This document shows positions 28,942 to 41,072 of a stretch of DNA of 64,000 nt, piece after piece. Made by a program: the position numbers and the translations under genes. The notes below the pieces were generated by a model that saw only the letters and a list, made by a program, of their open reading frames with translations, did not search any database and was not told the DNA's origin. The first letter of the stretch is position 1. Each line of letters opens with the position of its first letter. This DNA is from Pseudarthrobacter sp. NBSH8 (GTDB lineage Bacteria > Actinomycetota > Actinomycetes > Actinomycetales > Micrococcaceae): assembly GCF_014217545.1 (NCBI RefSeq), contig NZ_CP043178.1, positions 1,612,001 through 1,676,000 of the forward strand, written 5' to 3'.

Positions 28942-29657
28942 GTTCCGGCAGGCTGCACGCCTTCGGGCTCATGGGAGGCCGCCGCCGGCTCGTCTGCTGA
29001 TTCGGTCGACAGCAGCGCACGCAAGTGGTCCTCTGCCGCGATGGTGGTGACAAAAAACAGTTCGTCCCCGCCATCAATGACGTCGTCACGGCTGGGAGTG
29101 ATGGGCGCGTGGTCCCGGAGGATTGCCACCAGTGTGGCGTCCTCGGGCCACTGGATGTCGCCTACCGTCAAGCCAATGACGTGGGAATCGTGCGGGACCG
29201 TGAACTCCACCAGTGAAGCGACGCCGGTCTGCAGCGTCAGGAGCCGGACCAGGTCGCCGATCTCCACCGCTTCCTCCACAAGGGCCGTCATCAGCTGGGG
29301 GGTGTTGACGGCGACGTCGACGCCCCACGAGTCGTTGAACATCCAGTCGTTCTTGGGGTTGTTGACCCGGCCCACTGTGCGGCCCACCCCGAATTCGGTC
29401 TTGGCCAGGAGCGAGACCACAAGGTTCACCTTGTCATCGCCAGTGGCTGAAACAACGACGTCGGCATCCTCCACTTTCGCTCCCTGCAGGGTGCTGAGCT
29501 CGCAGGCGTCGCCCACCAGCCAGTGCGCGCCGCGCAGCCCGCTGCGCCCGATGACCTCAGGTTTGAGGTCGATCAGCAGGATTTCGTGCTTGTGGGCCAG
29601 CAGTTCCCGGGCGATCGAAGACCCGACGCTGCCGGCACCGACGATAACTACTTTCAC
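28908..29657 (-). CDS. ceoC: TrkA-type potassium regulatory protein (RCK), CeoC-like
   Basis: This 249-residue protein has an N-terminal Rossmann RCK domain with GAGSVGSSIARELL (about residues 7-20), acidic LIDLKPE for nucleotide ribose binding and GDACELSTL, followed by a TrkA_C-like domain (LVEFTVPHDSHVIGLTVGD). Such subunits gate potassium transporters in response to nucleotides. The last 30 residues are acidic and low in complexity. The GTG start overlaps the stop of the other TrkA gene by one base. No TrkH/KtrB pore gene is in the window; the nearest potassium transporter is the divergent KimA-type permease at 30447-32423. Confidence 0.9.
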   Translation of the reverse strand: MKVVIVGAGSVGSSIARELLAHKHEILLIDLKPEVIGRSGLRGAHWLVGDACELSTLQGAKVEDADVVVSATGDDKVNLVVSLLAKTEFGVGRTVGRVNNPKNDWMFNDSWGVDVAVNTPQLMTALVEEAVEIGDLVRLLTLQTGVASLVEFTVPHDSHVIGLTVGDIQWPEDATLVAILRDHAPITPSRDDVIDGGDELFFVTTIAAEDHLRALLSTESADEPAAASHEPEGVQPAGTQASEDDGFDG

Positions 29658-30328
29658 TACAACTCCTTGGCAGGTGCTTTGGCCAGGATCTGGGCGACCT
29701 GGGAACTGCGGTCCACCGGCAGCATGGCATGGACGGTGTCGCCGTCCTGGTAGGAAGTCCCGGTTTCGGGAAGCATGCCCTCGCCGAACCTGGTGAGGTA
29801 CGCCACCCGGATTTCGGCAGCCCTTTCGACCTCGCTGATCCGGTGGCCGATCCAGCCGGCGTCCAAGTCCACTTCGGCGAGGACCAGCCGGCCGGAAGGT
29901 TCGCGGAAATCGCCGGCGAGGTGCTGCTCGGGCAGGATGCGGCGCAATACCTGGTCTGCGCTCCAGCGGACGGCTGCAACGGTGGGGATGCCGAGCCGCT
30001 GGTAGATTTCGGCGCGGCCGGGGTCGTAGATCCTGGCCACAACGTGGGGGACATGGAACGTTTCGCGCGCCACGCGGGTGGCCAGGATATTGGAGTTATC
30101 GCCGCTGGAAACGGCGGCGAAGGCGTAAGCCTCGGCCACTCCGGCCTGCTGGAGCGTGTCCCGGTCGAAGCCCACCCCAGTGACTTTCCGGCCTGTAAAG
30201 CCCTGCCGAAGCCGGCGGAACGCGCGGTCGTCCTGGTCGATGATGGCGACGGAATGACCGGCGTCCTCCAGCGTATGCGCCAGAGTGGCCCCTACCCGGC
30301 CACATCCCATGATCACGAAATGCGCCAC
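29657..30328 (-). CDS. ceoB: TrkA-type potassium regulatory protein (RCK), CeoB-like
   Basis: This 223-residue RCK protein starts MAHFVIMGCGRVGATLAHTL, a dinucleotide-binding glycine motif, followed by IDQDDRAF and the switch-like AVSSGDNSNILATRVAR. A TrkA_C domain occupies about residues 140-220. The GTG start at 30328 has a GAGGAG site. It is the first gene of a two-gene operon with the CeoC-like gene, matching the ceoB-ceoC pair of mycobacteria. It is divergent from the KimA-type permease across about 120 bases, which suggests shared regulation. Confidence 0.9.
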   Translation of the reverse strand: MAHFVIMGCGRVGATLAHTLEDAGHSVAIIDQDDRAFRRLRQGFTGRKVTGVGFDRDTLQQAGVAEAYAFAAVSSGDNSNILATRVARETFHVPHVVARIYDPGRAEIYQRLGIPTVAAVRWSADQVLRRILPEQHLAGDFREPSGRLVLAEVDLDAGWIGHRISEVERAAEIRVAYLTRFGEGMLPETGTSYQDGDTVHAMLPVDRSSQVAQILAKAPAKEL

Positions 30329-30446
30329 CGTATCTCCTCAACTTCCGTAGCCTGTTCCTGCTGCTAGAACTCTACCGGCACGGCGCTGGCTCCAGCCGCC
30401 CGGACGCCGTCATGACATGGGCGGGGAATCAGACTAGCTTTGTGGA

Positions 30447-32423
30447 GTGCTGACAATATTGAATGCCGTGAAACGGGTGCTGGTGGGCAGGCCCTTCAGG
30501 AATGACAGGCTCGCCCATACGCTGCTCCCCAAACGGATAGCACTCCCGGTCTTCGCCTCGGACGCGCTGTCGTCCGTGGCCTACGCGCCCGATGAAATCC
30601 TGCTCACCCTGGCCCTTGCCGGCGTCAGTGCAGTGGCCTTTTCGCCGTGGGTGGGCCTGGCCGTCATGGTTGTCCTCCTCACGGTGGTGGCGTCGTACCG
30701 GCAGAACGTCCACGCCTACCCTTCAGGCGGCGGAGACTACGAGATCGCCAACGAGAACCTGGGCAAGTTTTCCGGGCTGACTGTGGCCTCGGCGCTCCTG
30801 GTGGACTACGTCCTGACGGTGGCCGTCTCAATGTCCTCGGCGGCCACCTACCTCACCACGGCAGTGCCGTCCCTTCACGGGCAACAAGCCCTGTTCGCCA
30901 CCATCGGCGTCGTGATCCTTGCCCTGGTCAACCTCCGCGGTATCAAGGAGGCCGGCAGTGTTTTTGCCGTCCCCACCTACATTTTTATGGCGACGATCCT
31001 CGGGATGACGGCGGTGGGCGTCTTCCAGGCCGCCACCGGCCAGCTGGGCGAAGCCCCGTCAGCGGCCTTCGAGATTGTGCCGGCCCCCGGATTCGACGAA
31101 GGGCTGGTGGGCCTGGCCGGAGCCTTCCTGCTGCTGCGGGCGTTCTCCTCCGGCGCTGCCGCCCTGACGGGGGTCGAGGCCATCAGCAACGGTGTACCCA
31201 ACTTCAAGGCGCCCAAGAGTAAAAACGCGGCCACCACCTTGCTGCTGCTCGGCTCCATCGGCGCCGCGATGCTGGCGGGCATCATGTACCTCGCCAACGC
31301 CACCAAGGTCCACATTGTGCTGGACCCGGCCACGGAGTTCCTCCTGGACGGCCTGCCGCTGCCCGAAGGTTACATCCAGAGCCCGGCCATCAGCCAGATC
31401 GCGCAGACGGTCTTCGGGCCTGGCTCCATCCCCTTTTTCATTGTGGTGGCCGCCACAGGCGTGATCCTGGTGTTTGCCTCGAACACCGCCTTCAACGGGT
31501 TCCCGGTACTGGGCTCCATCCTTGCCCAGGACGGTTACCTGCCGCGCCAGCTGCGGACCAGAGGGGACCGCCTGGCGTTCAGCAACGGTGTCCTTGCCCT
31601 GGCCGCCGGAGCGCTGGTGCTGATCCTCGCGTTCAACGCCGACGTCACCAAACTGATCCAGCTCTACATCGTGGGCGTCTTTATCTCCTTCACCCTCAGC
31701 CAGCTGGGCATGATCCGGCACTGGGGGAGGCACCTTAAGCTCGCCAAGGACAAAACCGCCCGACGCCGAATGGTTAAGTCCCGCACCATCAACACCATTG
31801 GGTTCGGCATGACGGCCCTCGTGCTGGTGATCGTCCTGATCACCAAGTTCCAGCAAGGGGCGTGGATTGCGCTGCTGGCCATGCTGGTGCTGTTCCTCAT
31901 CATGTGGAGCATCCGGGCGCACTATGACAACGTCGCCAAGGAGCTGGCCGTGGATGAGGACTCCTCGCCGCGGGCCCTGCCAACTAGGGTGCACGCTGTA
32001 CTGTTGGTGTCCCATGTGCGCAAGCCTGTGCTGCGCGCCCTGGCTTACGCACGGGCCTCGCGGCCATCGCGCCTGGACGCCATCACGGTGGACATCAACG
32101 CTGAGGAGACCGCGCACACGGTTGCCGACTGGGAAAAGCTGGAGATCCCCGTGCCGCTGACCGTGCTTGCCAGCCCCTACCGCGAAACCATTACACCCAT
32201 CATGGAATACGTAAAGAACATGCGCCGTGATTCCCCCCGCGACCTGATTGTGGTCTACATCCCCGAATACGTTGTCGGAAAATGGTGGGAACAGCTGGTT
32301 CACAACCAGACAGCATTGCGCATCAAAACCCGGCTGCACTTCGAACCTGGCGTGATGGTGGCCAGCGTTCCGTGGCAGCTCAAATCGTCCGAAGAAGCCA
32401 AAAACATGCAGGATATCCGATGA
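30447..32423 (+). CDS. APC-superfamily permease, KimA-type potassium/proton symporter
   Basis: This 658-residue protein has twelve membrane segments and a cytoplasmic tail of about 150 residues, the architecture of Bacillus KimA (YdaO). Several blocks match KimA closely as I recall it: SDALSSVAYAPDE (Asp39, Tyr46), LLVDYVLTVAVS (Asp120, Tyr121), TGVEAISN (Glu244) and FTLSQLGM, and in the tail HNQTALRIKTRL and VMVASVPW. The residues equivalent to those lining the KimA potassium sites are kept. The GTG start lies six bases after a TAGCTT -10-like hexamer (30435-30440), suggesting a leaderless mRNA. It is divergent from two TrkA-type regulators and overlaps the next gene (ATGA). A generic amino acid permease is the alternative. 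Confidence 0.85.
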   Translation: MLTILNAVKRVLVGRPFRNDRLAHTLLPKRIALPVFASDALSSVAYAPDEILLTLALAGVSAVAFSPWVGLAVMVVLLTVVASYRQNVHAYPSGGGDYEIANENLGKFSGLTVASALLVDYVLTVAVSMSSAATYLTTAVPSLHGQQALFATIGVVILALVNLRGIKEAGSVFAVPTYIFMATILGMTAVGVFQAATGQLGEAPSAAFEIVPAPGFDEGLVGLAGAFLLLRAFSSGAAALTGVEAISNGVPNFKAPKSKNAATTLLLLGSIGAAMLAGIMYLANATKVHIVLDPATEFLLDGLPLPEGYIQSPAISQIAQTVFGPGSIPFFIVVAATGVILVFASNTAFNGFPVLGSILAQDGYLPRQLRTRGDRLAFSNGVLALAAGALVLILAFNADVTKLIQLYIVGVFISFTLSQLGMIRHWGRHLKLAKDKTARRRMVKSRTINTIGFGMTALVLVIVLITKFQQGAWIALLAMLVLFLIMWSIRAHYDNVAKELAVDEDSSPRALPTRVHAVLLVSHVRKPVLRALAYARASRPSRLDAITVDINAEETAHTVADWEKLEIPVPLTVLASPYRETITPIMEYVKNMRRDSPRDLIVVYIPEYVVGKWWEQLVHNQTALRIKTRLHFEPGVMVASVPWQLKSSEEAKNMQDIR

Positions 32424-33835
32424 ACCCCCAGACCCAGACCCCCTCCGCAGCTGCCACGGCAGCCCCCACCGAGCTGGTGCTCGACGTCGGTCCGGTGGCC
32501 CACGGCGGCCATTGCGTGGCCCGCCACGAGGGCAGGGTGATCTTTGTCCGGCACGGCATCCCCGGCGAAAAAGTACGCGCCCGCCTCACAGACGCGGGGG
32601 AGTCGGCCAAGTTCTGGCGCGCCGACGTTGTTGAGGTGCTGGAGGCCTCCCCGGACCGGGTGGAGCACTTCTGGCGACCGGCGGACTCCCTCCGCGCCTG
32701 GGCCCACGGGCATCCGCCGGTGGGCGGCGCCGAATTCGGCCACGTCTCACTGACCCGCCAGCGTGCGCTCAAGTCGGCGGTACTGGCCGAACAGCTTCAG
32801 CGGCTCGCCGCCGTCGAACGCCTGCCCGACGGGCTGGACCTCGGAAACGTAGTTGAAGCCGTGAACGCGGGCGGGGCCGATTCCAGCCAGGAGACGGCGC
32901 CAACGTCCGACGCCGGCATTGGCCTGGGGTGGCGGACGCGCGCCAGCTTCTCGGTGACCCCGGGCGGCAAACTTGGCATGCACGCGCACCGGTCCGACCA
33001 CATCATTGCTGTCCGGGAGATGCCGCTCGCATCGGAGGGCATCAACCGGCTGCGCTTATGGGACCTCGACCTGACAGGCATCGAACGCGTGGAGGTGGCG
33101 GCACCGTCGAACGGTTCACGCCCCTTGGTGCTGCTGGCTCCTGCTCCCGGCACCAAGCCCAAACGGCTCAGCGCCATCGCGGCCCAGCTTCCGGATGACG
33201 TTTCGGTGGCCACTTTCGACCCCCTGACCGGGGAAGTTGCGCAGCTTCGGGGCCGGACCTGGGTCCAGGAGACCGCAGCCGGCCACGACTACCGGGTCAC
33301 CGGCGCAGGTTTCTGGCAGATCCACCGCGACGCGCCCGGGACGCTTGTGGGGGCCGTCACAGAATTCCTCCATACCGGTGGATTCCTGGAACCGGGTTCC
33401 GTAGTGGCTGACCTCTACGCCGGCGCCGGGCTGTTCACGGCCCCGCTGGCTGACGCGGTGGGGGAGACCGGCTCCGTTCTCTCGGTCGAAGGTGCACCGG
33501 GAACCAGCCGGGACGCCCGGAAGAACCTTCACGGTGCGCCGCAGGTGGAGATCGAACACGGACGCGTGGAACGTGTCCTCCGCCAAAAGCCGCGGAATTT
33601 CGACGCTATCTTGCTGGATCCTCCCCGGGCCGGCGCCGGGAAGCCCGTGGTCAGCCAACTGGTCGCTGCCGGCCCCCGCGCTATCGCCTACGTATCCTGT
33701 GATCCGGCATCGTTTGCCCGGGACGTGGGGTACTTCCAGCAGGCAGGGTGGTCCCTGGCCGGCTTGCGGGCCTTCGATCTCTATCCGCACACCCACCACG
33801 TGGAGACGGTGGCGTTACTGACGCCGGGTCCGTGA
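32420..33835 (+). CDS. TrmA/RlmD-family 5-methyluridine RNA methyltransferase
   Basis: This 471-residue SAM-dependent enzyme starts with a TRAM-like RNA-binding domain (ELVLDVGPVAHGGHCVARHE, about 18-37; FVRHGIPGEKVRARL). The C-terminal methyltransferase domain has DLYAGAGLFTAPL for SAM binding, LLDPPRAGAG, and SCDPASFARDV with the catalytic cysteine of the uracil-5 methyltransferase family. It probably methylates a uridine in tRNA or rRNA; which one cannot be told. No iron-sulfur cysteine cluster typical of RlmD is evident. The ATG overlaps the permease stop by four bases, so the two are cotranscribed, an arrangement also seen in mycobacteria. Confidence 0.9.
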   Translation: MNPQTQTPSAAATAAPTELVLDVGPVAHGGHCVARHEGRVIFVRHGIPGEKVRARLTDAGESAKFWRADVVEVLEASPDRVEHFWRPADSLRAWAHGHPPVGGAEFGHVSLTRQRALKSAVLAEQLQRLAAVERLPDGLDLGNVVEAVNAGGADSSQETAPTSDAGIGLGWRTRASFSVTPGGKLGMHAHRSDHIIAVREMPLASEGINRLRLWDLDLTGIERVEVAAPSNGSRPLVLLAPAPGTKPKRLSAIAAQLPDDVSVATFDPLTGEVAQLRGRTWVQETAAGHDYRVTGAGFWQIHRDAPGTLVGAVTEFLHTGGFLEPGSVVADLYAGAGLFTAPLADAVGETGSVLSVEGAPGTSRDARKNLHGAPQVEIEHGRVERVLRQKPRNFDAILLDPPRAGAGKPVVSQLVAAGPRAIAYVSCDPASFARDVGYFQQAGWSLAGLRAFDLYPHTHHVETVALLTPGP

Positions 33836-33914
33836 TGCTACTAGGATGGCGGTAGTAATCCCACGTCGCGCCCCGTATTCACGGCTGACCTCCTGCAGTT
33901 TTTGTGGCCAGCAC

Positions 33915-33934
33915 TAATTAGGCCTGCCTAACTA
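33915..33934. promoter_or_regulatory. Palindromic operator candidate upstream of acnA (iron-box-like)
   Basis: TTAGGCCTGCCTAA (33918-33931) is an inverted repeat with perfect 6-base arms and a 2-base centre, extended by imperfect TAA/CTA flanks to 20 bases. The TTAGG/CCTAA arms recall DtxR/IdeR iron boxes. It lies 54 bases before the acnA start, within the probable promoter region. Confidence 0.45.
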
Positions 33935-33987
33935 GAAAGCGGTCTACCGCGCGACAAAGATGAAACTGTTGCGAGAGGAGTCCTGCG

Positions 33988-36798
<2,811 letters not shown>

Positions 36799-36828
36799 CC
36801 GGAATCTGAACCCACGCAGCACTCCTTC

Positions 36829-36863
36829 GAAGCCCCGGCCGGTCACCGACCAGCCGGGGCTTC
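36829..36863 (+). terminator. Terminator of acnA
   Basis: GAAGCCCCGGC (36829-36839) pairs perfectly with GCCGGGGCTTC (36853-36863). The 13-base loop can itself pair (GGTC/GACC). It is followed by GGCTTTGCATTT, with only a weak T-tract. Confidence 0.65.
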
Positions 36864-36926
36864 GGCTTTGCATTTCCGCGAGGCGCTAGAGTTAACAGGC
36901 ACGTCTACCACCCGAAGGAGGGGTCA

Positions 36927-38900
36927 TTGGGAATCTTGGACACCATCCGGAATCCGCAGGACCTGAACCAGCTGTCTCACGGGCAGCTCGAAGAGTTGGC
37001 CGCTGAGGTCAGGAGTTTCCTGATCACCAACGTCTCCCAGACAGGTGGGCACCTCGGGCCCAACCTCGGCGTTGTGGAACTGACCCTTGCAGTGCACCGC
37101 ATCTTCGATTCGCCCCGGGACAGCATCGTGTTCGACACGGGCCACCAGTCCTACGTGCACAAGCTCCTCACCGGCCGCCAGGACTTCAGTACCCTGCGCC
37201 AGCAGGGCGGCATGTCCGGCTACCCGTCCCGCGCCGAGTCCGAGCATGACATTGTGGAAAGCTCCCACGCGTCCTCCTCCCTCTCCTGGGCGGACGGCAT
37301 CTCCCGGGCACGGCAGCTAACCGGGGAGGGCGACCGCTACACCGTCGCGGTTGTGGGCGACGGCGCCCTGACCGGCGGCATGGCCTGGGAAGCCATCAAC
37401 AACATTGCGGCAGACAAGCGCCGCCGCGTGGTGATCGTCGTCAACGACAACGGCCGCTCCTATGCCCCCACGGTGGGCGGCTTCGCGGACTACCTCGCCT
37501 CGTTGCGTCCCACGATCGACTCGTTCCGCGCAGCCCCTGCCTATGAGGGCACGCTGGACTGGTGGAAGAAGAAGCTCCAGAACGGCGGCCCCGTAGGCCA
37601 GTTCACTTACAAGAGCCTGCACGCCATGAAAAAGGGCATCAAGGACTGGTGGGCGCCGCAGGGCATGTTCGAAGACCTCGGCATGAAGTACATCGGCCCG
37701 GTTGACGGCCACAACCTGCAGGCCATGGAGCACGCTCTATCCACGGCCAGGAACTACGCCGGCCCGGTGATTGTCCACGCCATGACCGAAAAAGGGCATG
37801 GCTACGCCCCGGCCCGGGCCCATGAAGCGGACCAGTTCCACGCCGTCGGTATTATCGATCCGGAAACTGGCGAACCGACGGGAGTTTCCGGGGCACAGTC
37901 CTGGACGTCTGTTTTTGCCGACGAGATCGCGAAGATCGCAGACGAACGCCCCGACATTGTGGGCATCACCGGCGCCATGCTTATTCCCGTGGGCCTGCAC
38001 AAGTTTGCGGCCAAGCACCCGAACCGGGTGATCGACGTCGGCATCGCCGAGCAGCATGCGCTGACGTCCGCCGCCGGCATGGCTTTCGGCGGGCTCCACC
38101 CCGTGGTGGCCGTGTATGCAACCTTCCTGAACCGCGCCTTTGACCAGCTCCTGATGGACGTGGCACTGCATAAAGCCGGTGTCACCATCGTCCTGGACCG
38201 TGCCGGTGTCACCGGCCCGGACGGGGCCAGCCATCATGGTATGTGGGACATGGCAATGGTTCAGATCGTGCCCGGACTTCACCTCGCCGCGCCCCGTGAC
38301 GCCTCCAGGCTGCGGGAAGGGCTGCGCGAGGCCGTGGCCATCAACGACGCCCCCACCGTGGTTCGTTTCTCCAAGGGAACCGTGGGGGCCGAAGTGGAGG
38401 CCATCGAACGGCTGGGCGACGGTGTTGACGTGCTGGCGCGCCGGCCGGCCGGGTCCACCGAAAACGATGTCCTCATCGTCAGCGTCGGAGCCATGTCCGA
38501 ACTGGCGCTCGACGTCTCCAACCGCCTGGGCGCCCAAGGCATCAGCACCACCGTGGTGGACCCGCGCTGGGTGCTGCCCGTACGGCGTTCCATAATTGCG
38601 CTGGCCTCCCACCACCGGCTGGTCATCTGCATCGAGGACGGTGTCAGGGCAGGCGGCGTCGGATCGCGCATCCGCCAGGAAATGCGGGCAGCCGGCGTTG
38701 ACACCGCGCTGAACGAGGTTGGGCTCCCTGCGGAGTTCCTGGACCACGGCACGCGGAGCCAGGTGCTGGAGCGCGTCGGGCTGACGGCCCAGCAGATCAC
38801 GCACGACGTCGTCGCCCAGGTTTTGGGCACAAAGGTCCCCTTCGCGCGCCCGCTGCCGGGCCAGGAGCACCCCACCACCGGCAGCCTGCCCATCCTGTGA
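36927..38900 (+). CDS. dxs: 1-deoxy-D-xylulose-5-phosphate synthase
   Basis: This 657-residue thiamine-diphosphate enzyme joins pyruvate and glyceraldehyde 3-phosphate in the first step of the MEP isoprenoid pathway. The N-terminal part has [19 protein letters not shown] and the TPP motif [16 protein letters not shown] (about 152-167). The middle transketolase domain has [17 protein letters not shown] and [18 protein letters not shown]. The start is a TTG at 36927 with an excellent AAGGAGG site eight bases upstream. A TAGAGT (36887-36892) is a possible -10. Its stop overlaps the next gene (GTGA). Confidence 0.96.
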   Translation: MGILDTIRNPQDLNQLSHGQLEELAAEVRSFLITNVSQTGGHLGPNLGVVELTLAVHRIFDSPRDSIVFDTGHQSYVHKLLTGRQDFSTLRQQGGMSGYPSRAESEHDIVESSHASSSLSWADGISRARQLTGEGDRYTVAVVGDGALTGGMAWEAINNIAADKRRRVVIVVNDNGRSYAPTVGGFADYLASLRPTIDSFRAAPAYEGTLDWWKKKLQNGGPVGQFTYKSLHAMKKGIKDWWAPQGMFEDLGMKYIGPVDGHNLQAMEHALSTARNYAGPVIVHAMTEKGHGYAPARAHEADQFHAVGIIDPETGEPTGVSGAQSWTSVFADEIAKIADERPDIVGITGAMLIPVGLHKFAAKHPNRVIDVGIAEQHALTSAAGMAFGGLHPVVAVYATFLNRAFDQLLMDVALHKAGVTIVLDRAGVTGPDGASHHGMWDMAMVQIVPGLHLAAPRDASRLREGLREAVAINDAPTVVRFSKGTVGAEVEAIERLGDGVDVLARRPAGSTENDVLIVSVGAMSELALDVSNRLGAQGISTTVVDPRWVLPVRRSIIALASHHRLVICIEDGVRAGGVGSRIRQEMRAAGVDTALNEVGLPAEFLDHGTRSQVLERVGLTAQQITHDVVAQVLGTKVPFARPLPGQEHPTTGSLPIL

Positions 38901-39514
38901 GGGAAGAAGACGCACTGAAGTATCCGGCCGCCGTCGGGGATTCACACCCGGCGAGGCACACCAGCACCACCCGCGTCCCCGCGGGACTGCAGCCGGGCCA
39001 GCTGGTGGTGGCCCGGAACCGGAAATGGAACGGAAAAGCCCACTGGGTGGTCCCGGGGCGGTACCTTGGCGAAGACCGGCACGGCTGGTGGATCTTCCAG
39101 GGAACCAACGAATTCTGTTCGCGCCCGGGTGCTGCCTTCTACACAGCGTCCGACGCCGTGCTCCTGGTACCGCGGTCCGGAGACTGGGTTGCCACATTCT
39201 ATGACGACGCCCATCCCAGCGGGGTCAGGGTCTACGTTGACCTCGCCGTCGCCCACGAGTGGACGGACATCCGGCCCGCGGTCACCGAGTTCCACGTGAT
39301 CGACATGGACTTGGACGTGATCCGCATGGCCGGCCGGGGCGTCTTTATCGATGACCAGGACGAGTTCGCCGAGCACCGCATCGCCATGAATTACCCGGAC
39401 CGGCTGGTGGATGACATCCAGGCCGCCGCGGATGAGCTATATCAGGCCGTCAAGGCACAGCACGCACCATTCGACGGAACAGACGTTGAATGGTTCACGA
39501 AGGGACGGTCATGA
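38897..39514 (+). CDS. DUF402 domain-containing protein
   Basis: This 205-residue protein carries the DUF402 (FomD-like) core: [20 protein letters not shown] (about 64-83), [20 protein letters not shown] (about 95-114) and the acidic [11 protein letters not shown]...VFIDDQDEF typical of the metal site. FomD-type proteins hydrolyse cytidylyl-phosphonate or nucleoside diphosphate bonds; the substrate here is unknown. The GTG overlaps the dxs stop, so it is coupled to dxs, and its own stop overlaps the next ATG (ATGA). A link to CDP-intermediates of the MEP pathway is tempting but is only inference. Confidence 0.83.
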   Translation: MREEDALKYPAAVGDSHPARHTSTTRVPAGLQPGQLVVARNRKWNGKAHWVVPGRYLGEDRHGWWIFQGTNEFCSRPGAAFYTASDAVLLVPRSGDWVATFYDDAHPSGVRVYVDLAVAHEWTDIRPAVTEFHVIDMDLDVIRMAGRGVFIDDQDEFAEHRIAMNYPDRLVDDIQAAADELYQAVKAQHAPFDGTDVEWFTKGRS

Positions 39515-40071
39515 GCGGAATCATCAGGGTCTACAAACGGGACGACGAAGGAACACTGCACTTCCGTGAAGGCTGGTTCGACGAGGACTACAGCCAGTTT
39601 GTGATGAACTACGGCGTGGTTGGGCACCAGAGCAAAACCGAAGAGACCGATGTGGCTGATGCCGCGGCGGTGGAGGGCCTCATGGATGCCTTTGCCGTGC
39701 AGTGTGCGGAGGACGGCTTCGCCGAAATCCCCGACGAGGACCAGTTCTGGGTGGTGGCTCAGTTCGCCCTGAAAACCAAGGAGGGTACCGACCGTGACCG
39801 CTACCTTGAGGAAAAGGCGAAAGACGCCCTCATCAGCCACCTGGCCTGGCGCGGCCTGGGAACCGTGGAACGCTCAGAGTTCAGCGATTACAAGCTGAAC
39901 ATCTTCTGCCTCTGCCCCGATGTTAACAAGGCCGTCAGCGCCATCAAGGTCTGCAGCCGCGGCGAAGACCTCGACTTTACCAAGCTGAGCATCGGGGCAG
40001 CCTCGTATGGCGAACCGGACAACTTCAAACTCAAGCACTCCGCGAAGCCTGCCAACACCTTTAGCCTCTAG
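39511..40071 (+). CDS. Hypothetical protein, possible WGR-like N-terminus
   Basis: I do not recognise this 186-residue protein with confidence. It begins with a strand-rich segment (IIRVYKRDDEGTLHFREGWF, then FVMNYGVVGHQSKTEE) whose spacing of aromatic residues and GxVG recalls a WGR domain. An acidic helical middle part follows (DAAAVEGLMDAFAVQCAEDG) and then a domain with SDYKLNIFCLCPDVNKAVSAI. There are three cysteines but no CxxC pattern. No signal or membrane segment is seen. The ATG overlaps the DUF402 stop by four bases, so it is in the dxs operon. Twelve bases separate its stop from the aldo/keto reductase gene. Confidence 0.8.
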   Translation: MSGIIRVYKRDDEGTLHFREGWFDEDYSQFVMNYGVVGHQSKTEETDVADAAAVEGLMDAFAVQCAEDGFAEIPDEDQFWVVAQFALKTKEGTDRDRYLEEKAKDALISHLAWRGLGTVERSEFSDYKLNIFCLCPDVNKAVSAIKVCSRGEDLDFTKLSIGAASYGEPDNFKLKHSAKPANTFSL

Positions 40072-40082
40072 AGGGGGAAAAC

Positions 40083-41060
40083 ATGCCTGACTACCGACGC
40101 CTGGGAAACTCCGGGCTGACCGTCTCCGTGGTGGGACTCGGTTGCAACAACCTGGGCCGCGCCAATACGGTGACCGAATCGCAGGCGGGGACTGACGCCG
40201 TCGTCCATGCCGCGCTTGACGCCGGCGTGACGCTTTTCGACGTCGCCGACAACTACGGGCGCGAGCCCGGACTCAGCGAGACGATGCTGGGCAAGGCACT
40301 GGCAGGCAAGCGGGATGATGTTCTGGTGGCCACCAAGTTCGGCATGGACGTCCGGGGTGCCAACGGGAACGACTTTGGGGCCCGGGGGTCCCGGCGCTAC
40401 ATCGTCCGGGCGGTGGAGGCCTCGCTGCGGCGGCTGGGCACGGACTGGATCGACCTTTACCAGTTCCACACCCCCGACCCACTGACTCCCATCGAGGAGA
40501 CGCTGAGCGCCCTGGATGCCCTGGTCACCGGCGGCAAGGTCCGCTACATCGGCCACTCCAACCGCGCCGGCTGGCAGATTGCCGAGGCCGAATTTGTGGC
40601 CAGGGCCGCCGGCGGCACGCGGTTCATCTCCACCCAGAACCACTACAACCTCCTGGACCGTCGAGCCGAGCAGGAGGTCACGCCCGCGGCAGAAGCGTAC
40701 GGCCTGGGTGTCCTGCCGTACTTCCCGCTGGCCAACGGCCTGCTGACGGGCAAATATTCGCCGGGCTCGGCTCCGGCTGGCTCGAGGTTGAGCCATACAC
40801 GCACCAACATGGTGCACGACGCCGACTGGGACCAGCTCCAGCGTTTCAGTTCCTTCGCTGCAGTTCGCGACCTGACCGAGGTCCAGGTGGCCTTCTCCTG
40901 GCTCGCGGCCCAGCCTGCCGTCAGCAGCGTGATCGCCGGAGCCACCAGGCCGGAGCAGATTCGCGAAAATGCGGCCGCTGTCGCCTGGGTGCCGTCACCG
41001 GCGGAGCTCGCGGAACTGGATGCGATCTTCCCGAAGGTCCCCCAGGTCGCTCTCTTCTAG
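40083..41060 (+). CDS. Aldo/keto reductase
   Basis: This 325-residue NADPH-dependent oxidoreductase has the TIM-barrel AKR pattern: LGLGCNNLG-like N-terminal strand, FDVADNYGREPGLSETMLG with catalytic Asp and Tyr (about 49-67), LVATKFG with Lys, and LYQFHTPDP with His. The C-terminal cofactor segment is VIAGATRPEQIRENAAA. The ATG follows AGAGGGGGAAAAC. It lies 12 bases after the hypothetical gene and 12 bases before the nucleoside hydrolase gene, so it may belong to the same transcript as dxs. The substrate is not predictable; sugar aldehydes or quinone-like carbonyls are typical of this subfamily. Confidence 0.9.
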   Translation: MPDYRRLGNSGLTVSVVGLGCNNLGRANTVTESQAGTDAVVHAALDAGVTLFDVADNYGREPGLSETMLGKALAGKRDDVLVATKFGMDVRGANGNDFGARGSRRYIVRAVEASLRRLGTDWIDLYQFHTPDPLTPIEETLSALDALVTGGKVRYIGHSNRAGWQIAEAEFVARAAGGTRFISTQNHYNLLDRRAEQEVTPAAEAYGLGVLPYFPLANGLLTGKYSPGSAPAGSRLSHTRTNMVHDADWDQLQRFSSFAAVRDLTEVQVAFSWLAAQPAVSSVIAGATRPEQIRENAAAVAWVPSPAELAELDAIFPKVPQVALF

Positions 41061-41072
41061 GAAACCCCGCCG

